From contig CM022302.1 in the NCBI GenBank assembly GCA_011799875.1, positions 180,102,942 to 180,166,941 on the forward strand: 64,000 nt of DNA. The letters are read 5' to 3'. The notes below the pieces were generated by a model that saw nothing but the letters and a program-made list of their open reading frames with translations, searched no databases and was not told where the DNA came from. Shown here one piece after another: positions 57,909-64,000 of this stretch; the first letter of the stretch is position 1, and every line of letters begins with the position of its first letter. The translations under genes and the position numbers were made by a program. Origin of the DNA: Thinopyrum elongatum (lineage: Eukaryota; Streptophyta; Magnoliopsida; Poales; Poaceae).

Positions 57909-59456
57909 CCCAAAGCACCAGCTCCCAAGAGGTCTACTAGGAACATCTCTGCAAGTGAGAAGAATAAGGCCCAAGTGCCCGAGGCAGAAATTGATGATGA
58001 GCCACTAGTGCTCAGGAAGCTAAAGCCAAAGATTCCAGACCATGACAACTCTCATCCAGTAGCCGAGAACATGATGCTCAGAAAGGACAAAGATCTGCGT
58101 CAGTGGAGGATGTCTGATCCATATTCTGTCAGGAGGAGGACTGCTTGTGACTATCGCTTTCACACCCGAGAGCAACAGGACTTTTATGAGACTGTTCTGC
58201 TTGACAAGAAGCCCATAGTCAGTGACATGAAATCGGTGGATTGGAAGTATATTGATGCCAATGAGGATCACTTCCTCCATGTTCATGAGAGCTTCAGACT
58301 TGCAGGAGTTGATGCATTCGTTGGGAAGAAGCTCACCAAATGGAATGATGAGATGGTTATGCAATTCTATTTCACAGCTCATTTCTGTCCAGATGGCAGG
58401 ATTGCATGGATAACTGAGGGTTCCAAATACCAGTCAACTATCTCTGAGTGGGCTGAACTTCTTGGTGCCCCTAAGGAAGAAGAGAATGGCATTGATGTGT
58501 ATGGGAAGCCCAGGATGGACCACAACTTCATGGCTAACATGTGCAAGCCAATTCCTGCCAAAGATGTTGAAAGTCATAAGCTTGGTTCTGTAAAGCATTT
58601 GCTTGCTGGTTTGGCCACCACTAACACAATCTTGAGGCATACTCTTTTGCCCAAGTCTAGAGATGACAAGATGATCCGTGGCCACTCCATCAATTTGCTA
58701 CATCTTTTTGACACTCCACAGAAATTCAAAGTTATGAGCCTGATAGTTGAGATAATCAAGAGAACTGCAACTGACCAAAAGAGATCTTGTGGATTTGCTC
58801 CTCACATTCAGTTGCTCATCAATTCTAAGATTGGAACAAGCACTTATCTACTTGATCATGAGCATCTCCCACTGCAGCCTGAGTTTGAGGACAACATTGT
58901 AGTGATGGACCCTTCACATCTTTCATCTGCTCAAGCTCAAGAAGAGATCTAGGCAGCTGCAGCACCAAAAGCAGCACAAGAGGCATCAACATCCAATGCT
59001 CCCAAAGCCAACCTCAAAACGAAGAATGATCAAATGACATATCTGCTTGAAGCAGCACTGAGAATTGAGCGAAGTCTAGCCAACCTAGCCAAGAACCAGG
59101 AAAGCTTAGAGTGGATAGTTGAGGATAAGATGTACAATCTTGATGTCAAGATCACTGAAGTACAGTCTATAGTGGAGAAGCTCAGAGATGATACTGACAG
59201 TGGAGATGATAGACCGACGACTGACAGGTTGACAGTACCCAGGGCACCCAGATCTTCAATCGTGCCAGTTGCAGACAGAAGGACCACTCACTCTGCACCT
59301 GTTGCTATTGCTACAGTGCCACCTCCAGTCTCTACTCCACTAGCCCAGCCGACGTTAGATGAAGCTTTTGCGGACGCACTTCTCTCCACACCATCTATGC
59401 ACACCGGAGCCACCAGCCAGAAGTCACCTTCAGGAGCTGCCAAGGACCGTGCCTAG
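57909..59456 (+). pseudogene. F internal ORF with a plant-transposon-protein domain, one in-frame stop
   Basis: Open from the E boundary (57909) to the stop at 59454-59456, interrupted once by TAG (58950-58952). The central part follows the pattern I recall for the Pfam putative plant transposon protein domain (PF20167, Transposase_32): MVMQFYFTAHFCPDGRIAW, then EWAELLGAP, then LRHTLLPKSRDDKMIRG, then MSLIVEIIKR and FAPHIQLLINSKIG. After the stop come an Ala-rich stretch, a coiled-coil-like stretch (about 59034-59200, LLEAALRIERSLANLAKNQ) and a Pro/Ser/Thr-rich tail. Such proteins occur in plant retroelements without a defined catalytic role. Truncated at the left by E. Confidence 0.6.
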
Positions 59457-59986
59457 AGAGACACATAGCTCTATACCTTTTCAAACTTTTGATATTTGTT
59501 GCCAAAGGGGGAGAAATTGTATAGATCATTAGGCTTCGAGAGAGAGTGTCTCACTTTTTCTCGTCCTTTTTCTTGAGTTCTTGCTACTGTTTCCATTTGA
59601 GTTGTGCTACTAATTTGTTCGTTATGTGTGTGAGATACTATGTTTATCTTGTGCGATTGATAATACTATACTTCATGTGGTACTTAATGCTTATCTCTAT
59701 CATTATTTGTGTATGATCATTCACTTATGTTTTTGGTGATGCGTGCATATTATTTCACTCATATCATTTTGTGCGCTCCACCAAGTTGTATGTGGCATGG
59801 AAGAGTGACCCATGATCCTAATCGATTGTGCATTTGCATTCAAACGCAAATTCTTAATAATGCACAAATTTAGGGGGAGCTCTTGCTTATCACATACTTC
59901 TCAAAGCGATGATGTATTTCATTCATTTAATCATTTGTTGAAGCTTTGATCTATATGTTGTCATTAATTACCAAAAATGGGGAGAT
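59457..59986 (+). other. F 3' non-coding interior and purine tract
   Basis: Contains three purine-rich tracts, AAAGGGGGAGAAA (about 59504), TAGGGGGAGC (about 59871) and AAAAATGGGGAGA (59974-59986). The last abuts the LTR and is the likely priming site. Confidence 0.6.
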
Positions 59987-61565
59987 TGAAAGTGCAACTA
60001 ATCCTCGGGTGGTTTTGGTAATTCATAACAACATATATCTCATTGAACAAATATCCATTCAAGATAAATATTTTAGGATGTTCAATGATTGGCATGGCAT
60101 GAAATAGAGATGTGGACCCCTCAAAATGCTAAGGACCAGGATTGGCAAAAGCTCAAGACTCTACATTTTTGTTTAAGTGATCCAAGATCACATTGAGTCC
60201 ACAGGAAAGCCAATACTATTAAAAGGGGATGAGGTGTTGCTTAATGATCTATTTGCTCAAGTGCTTAGTGATATTGCTCCAAAACCCTCAGCCACTTTCT
60301 GTATCGCAAATATGTCCAAACCCTAATTTCCAACTCGGCCTCACCGATATTTCCTACCAGAGCCACCGAGTTCATCTGGACTTAGCCACTGCCAAAACCC
60401 TAACAATTCGGTTTCACCGATATGGATCTCGGTCCCATCGAGATGGCCTTGCCAGCGCTCTGTGACTTGTTGCAATCACTTCGGTCCCACCGAGATGTTG
60501 CAATCGGTCCCACCGAGATGGCTTGGCTGATTCTCTATTGCCTTGTTGCTTCACTTCGGTCCCACCGAGATGATGCAATCGGCGCCACCGAGTTGAGGTT
60601 TGCCCTAAGCCCTTGCACATCGGTCTCATCGAGTTGTTCCCATCGGCCCCACCGAGATTCCTAACATTCATATTTTTGCACAGATCGGTGCCACCGAGTT
60701 TTCTGATCGGTGCCACCGAGATGGGTCAAAAGTGTGTCACGGGTGGATTTTGTGTGGAGGCTATATATACCCCTCCACCCCTTCTTCCTCAAGAGGGAGA
60801 GCCATCAGAACATGCCTACACTTCCACCATTCATTTTCTGAGAGAGAACCACCTACTCATATGTTGAGATCAAGTGTTTCCATCCCTACCATTTGAACCT
60901 TGATTTCTAGCCTTCCCCAAGTTGCTTTCCACTCAAATCCTTCTTCCACCATAGCCAAATCTGTGAGAGAGAGTTGAGTGTTGGGGAGACTATCATTTGA
61001 AGCACAAGAGCAAGGAGTTCATCATCAACACACCGTCTATTACCTTTTGGAGAGTGGTGTCTCCTAGATTGGTTAGGTGTCGCTTGGGAGCCTCCAACAT
61101 GATGTGGAGTTGAACCAAGAACTTTGTAAGGGCAAGGAGATCGCCTACTTCGTGAAGATCTACCCGAGTGAGGCAAGTCCTTCATGGGCGATGGCCATGG
61201 TGGGATAGACAAGGTTGCTTCTTCGTGGACTCTTCGTGCGTGGAGCCCTCCGTGTACTCACGCAGCCGTTACCCTTCGTGGGTTGAAGTCTCCATCAACG
61301 TGGATGTACGATAGCACCACCTATCGGAACCACGCCAAAAATCTTCGTGTCTCCATTGTGTTTGCCTTATCCAAACCCTTCCCTTTACCTTCATATGCAA
61401 TGTTTTACATTTCGCTGCAATACTCTTATAATTGCATGTGTAGGTTGATTGCTTGACTTTTCATAATTGCTAAAATCTGCCCACAACTAAAATTGGGAAA
61501 AGGAAAGATTTTTATTTGGTTAAGTAGTCTAATCACCCCCCTCTAGACATACTTTCGATCCTACA
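59987..61565 (+). repeat. F 3' LTR
   Basis: 1579 bp from TGAAAGTGCAAC to GATCCTACA. TATATATA at 60762-60769 is the likely promoter, just downstream of the CGGT/ACCG repeat array (60340-60725). Confidence 0.8.
60340..60725. repeat. Array of short CGGTCCCACCGAG units in the F LTR
   Basis: About twelve irregularly spaced copies of a 13- to 16-base semi-palindrome, CGGT + 3-4 bases + ACCGAG, usually followed by ATG or TTG. Spacing is 20 to 75 bp. The array ends about 40 bp before the TATA box. Confidence 0.75.
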
Positions 61566-64000
61566 AATGTACTTCTCTTCACAATGTTCATGTCCAAGCC
61601 CTTGGACTTTAGCACCAACATTTTCTTAACTTTAGGGACTATGATGTGCCCTACATAAGTAGCAACAGCAATGCTCTACCTCAGGCCAAATTTCTCCATC
61701 AAATATTGCCTGATCTTGTCAAACAGGTCTACAATGTGTAATCATTTCCATTTTCTTATCTTGGAATTAAATGACTCTGCAAGGTTATTGTTCATATAAT
61801 CTTACTTTCAGATTTCATTGAAAAGTGCCCTGGCCCATATCTTGGTGTGATGCTCATCTAAATACTCTTTCATATCAGGTTTGCTATACAACTGCCTCAG
61901 ATGGTAGTTATGCTTTTTAGTGCTATAAGTTAGGGAACAGGGCCACAAGTTCTCAGCAAAAAAAATCCCCTTAAACTTCTTAGAGAAGTTAGCAGCAAGG
62001 TGCCTCATGCACTCCCTGTGCTCTACTCCTTGGAACACATCATCTACAACTGATTCAAGTCCTTTACATGCATCAGTGTGTATGACTAGCCCTTCTGGGT
62101 GCCCTATCAGGTCCTTCAAGTGCTAGAAAAACCATGTCCAACTCTCTATGCTCTCTACCTCTAGCACACCATAATCAACTCAAAAGATCCAGTTGTTTGC
62201 ATCTACAGCACAAGGACTTACAAGCTGTCCTCTATACCTCCCATTCAGAGCAATGGCATCTACTGCCAGATATGGCCTACACCCATCTAGAAACCCTTTC
62301 TAGCAGGCCTTAAAAGACATAAAGGCTCTCCTAAAACACTCCTTTGACCTTCTCTGACCATTTTTTTTCAAACTCCACTATGTGCTTATCAATGTGAACC
62401 ACACTACCAAGTGATGCCTTCTCAACCTCAGCTTTGAATGTATAAAGCAAATGAAAACTTTCAGTCCACTTACCATATATGTTATCAATGGCCATTTGCT
62501 TACCATAAAAAACTCTCATTTATGGCAGCTCAACCCCATACTTTTTCTTCGGATTTGAAGTTGTGGCACATAAATATTTGAATTTTCTCTCACCCAGTTC
62601 TTAACTGCATCTGCAACCCATCTGCACTTTGCTGACCTCAACCTTTGCCTTCTTGTCACACTAGGGCATGTGTGAGGATGTCTGTTAACTTTCACCTGCA
62701 ATTACAATTAACAAGCATGTCAGAAAACAAATGAGCATATAAATTGTGGAGTTGTATGTCCTGAAACAACAATTAACCTGCAATTAGTATTGTTATTTCC
62801 TACTTGTTAGTACCTGAAATAATTTGCTATTTCTCATTAAGGAGGCATGCATCCTCCACTTACACCTTGGATATGCACACTGAACTGTCAATCTACCTGG
62901 CTCACTCTTGTCAATTTTGAACTCACTTTGTGTCTTGATTGAGAAAGTTGCTAGTGCATTTCTGCATTCTATCACATCAGAGAATACAGTTGCTTCTGCT
63001 ACAGAAGGATCATCTCTGTTAAACTGCACTTTTGCCCTATCCTCATCAGAACACTCAGAATAAGCCATGTCATCATCCTCCTCTTTCTCATCTGAATCTG
63101 TCTCTTCAAACTGAGGGGGGGATATAATCTTGATCTTCTGGAACTGCTTCTTTCCCCTTGGGCACTTCCCCAATTACAAACTCTGGATGCAAGATTTCAC
63201 CCTCATCATCTGTGGGAACACCATCAGGAGCTTCCTCTTCTATGATAGGAGCAGCATCTGCTTGTCTGCTACTGCTAGGACCAGCTCCGCTTGGTTCATG
63301 TACTGAACTAGCCTCTGAATTTCCTGCATTCCTACCACCATAATTACATCTACCACCAGAATTTCCTCTGCTACTTGCAATTCCTCTCCCACCTGCATTT
63401 CTACCCCTCCCTCTTGTCTGGCTGCACCTAGCTTGAGAACTATTAGCTTGTGATCTAGTAGTTCTCCTCTCAAGCTCTCCTCTACTTCTTTGTATAACAT
63501 TGATTTCAATCTCTGCTGACTTACTTTCTGCATATATTCCAAACATGATAGTTAACTCATCATCACACTGGACATGCACCCAAGTAGTGTTTGCCATGTC
63601 CCAATAGCTAATTTCAACAGCATCATATAACCCCCATGCATATTTATCTGAGATAGCACTTCTAAACTTGATAAAAGTTGATGTACAGTCAAAAACCAAT
63701 GGGAAAGAAAACCATGTGCCAGATCCTTTGGTACCAGAACTGCCTAACACACTTGTTTCCATCCTACAGTTCAGATTAAACGCTCTAGCTCGGTCCATCC
63801 TACGATAAATATTCAGAAGAAAGAGCAAGTTCATGAATAACACAAGCACTACTGACGAAATTAACCTAAACGAGCGCGCATGCAAGCAAACGGTGACTGT
63901 GCATAGAGACATACCCTCTTGGAACCTCCCTTGTCGTTGCCGCCGTGGTCTGCGAGCTCTCTGCTCTGCCGCTCCTGCCGCTACCACGAACTACGGCCAT
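61566..64000 (-). pseudogene. Mutator (MULE) transposase gene, broken and truncated by F
   Basis: Starts with ATG at 64000-63998 (MAVVRGSGRSGRAES). A 115-bp intron (63914-63800, GT...AG) joins in phase to MDRARAF. Next come a ~100-residue N-terminal domain (WGLYDAVEISYWDMANTTWV, PB1-like), a Gly/Arg/Ser linker, and the Mutator DNA-binding domain (PF03108; ECRNALATFSIKTQSEFKI, then CKWRMHASLM). A second intron (62813-62697) follows. The MULE transposase domain (PF10551) contains YLAVDAIALNGRYRGQLV, HTDACKGLE and HRECMRHLAANF. F cuts it near NNLAESFNSKIRKWK; any zinc-finger end lies outside. A frameshift in a C7 run (63115-63121), a frameshift near 62550 and several stops (for example within 62280-62300) inactivate it. 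The protein would cut Mutator ends. Confidence 0.88.

Larger units (their letters stand above)
57909..61565 (+). mobile_element. F: LTR retrotransposon, 3' part
   Basis: Visible parts are the end of an internal reading frame (57909-59456), 0.5 kb of non-coding interior, a purine tract (59976-59986) and a 3' LTR (59987-61565). E interrupts its reading frame on the left, so its 5' half is outside the window. F inserted into the MULE gene, which resumes at 61566. Superfamily not determined: no pol is visible. Confidence 0.8.

Noticed and set aside
57975..58952. A host plant gene of 325 residues
   Set aside because: It is in frame with sequence up to the E boundary, continues past one stop, and leads into a purine tract and LTR, so it belongs to element F.
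60340..60725. Possible CRISPR-like array
   Set aside because: Units are short, imperfect and irregularly spaced, lie in a plant LTR, and have no cas genes nearby.

Overview
The window is grass DNA of the Triticeae type (wheat, Aegilops, barley or rye kin). I infer this from the repeat families, which look like those I remember from wheat. I see no host gene, tRNA, rRNA, CRISPR array or operon. Everything I can assign is transposable element (TE), stacked by repeated insertion of one element into another. Working names: RT-A, RT-B, RT-C and RT-G are related LTR retrotransposons whose LTRs start TGATACGTCTCC and whose primer site pairs with tRNA-Asp (Athila-type gypsy, resembling the Sabrina/WHAM group; family names are from memory). 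E is a retrotransposon with LTRs of about 3.9 kb, primed by initiator-Met tRNA. SOLO-1 and SOLO-2 are solo LTRs of E's superfamily. F is a third LTR element.

Layout, left to right. 1-16036: RT-B on the minus strand, running off the left edge, split by RT-A (860-11853, plus strand). RT-A's 5' LTR is itself split by SOLO-1 (976-4951, target duplication CCTAT). 16037-57908: element E, plus strand, left end lost outside the window. Its 5' LTR holds RT-C (18068-24781, duplication CACCC). Its internal region, which keeps a decayed reverse transcriptase, holds a 23.8-kb CACTA DNA transposon (28346-52118). The CACTA carries a broken TNP2 transposase, a second broken gene ending in a Ulp1-like protease, SOLO-2 (34167-38085, duplication CCCAG) and RT-G (41411-49897, minus strand, duplication TACAA). 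RT-G contains a 1.37-kb Mutator-type element with a GC-rich cargo (46298-47668, 9-bp duplication GGCATAATA). 57909-61565: 3' part of F. 61566-64000: a broken Mutator (MULE) transposase gene on the minus strand, cut by F.

Insertion order, oldest first: MULE; F into MULE; E into F; RT-B, RT-C and the CACTA into E; RT-A into RT-B, and SOLO-2 and RT-G into the CACTA; SOLO-1 into RT-A and the Mutator-type element into RT-G. That is six levels.

No element shown here is autonomous. RT-A, RT-B and RT-G have one orphan reading frame and no visible pol. RT-C has only a gag-like frame with one stop. E keeps only scraps of pol. The CACTA, MULE and F genes carry stops and frameshifts. The most interesting signals are a two-exon reading frame inside the long LTRs that keeps its peptide and splice pattern across four diverged copies, the cargo-bearing Mutator element, a templated-repair scar at the end of RT-A, and a CACTA whose two promoters sit behind the same hairpin array.
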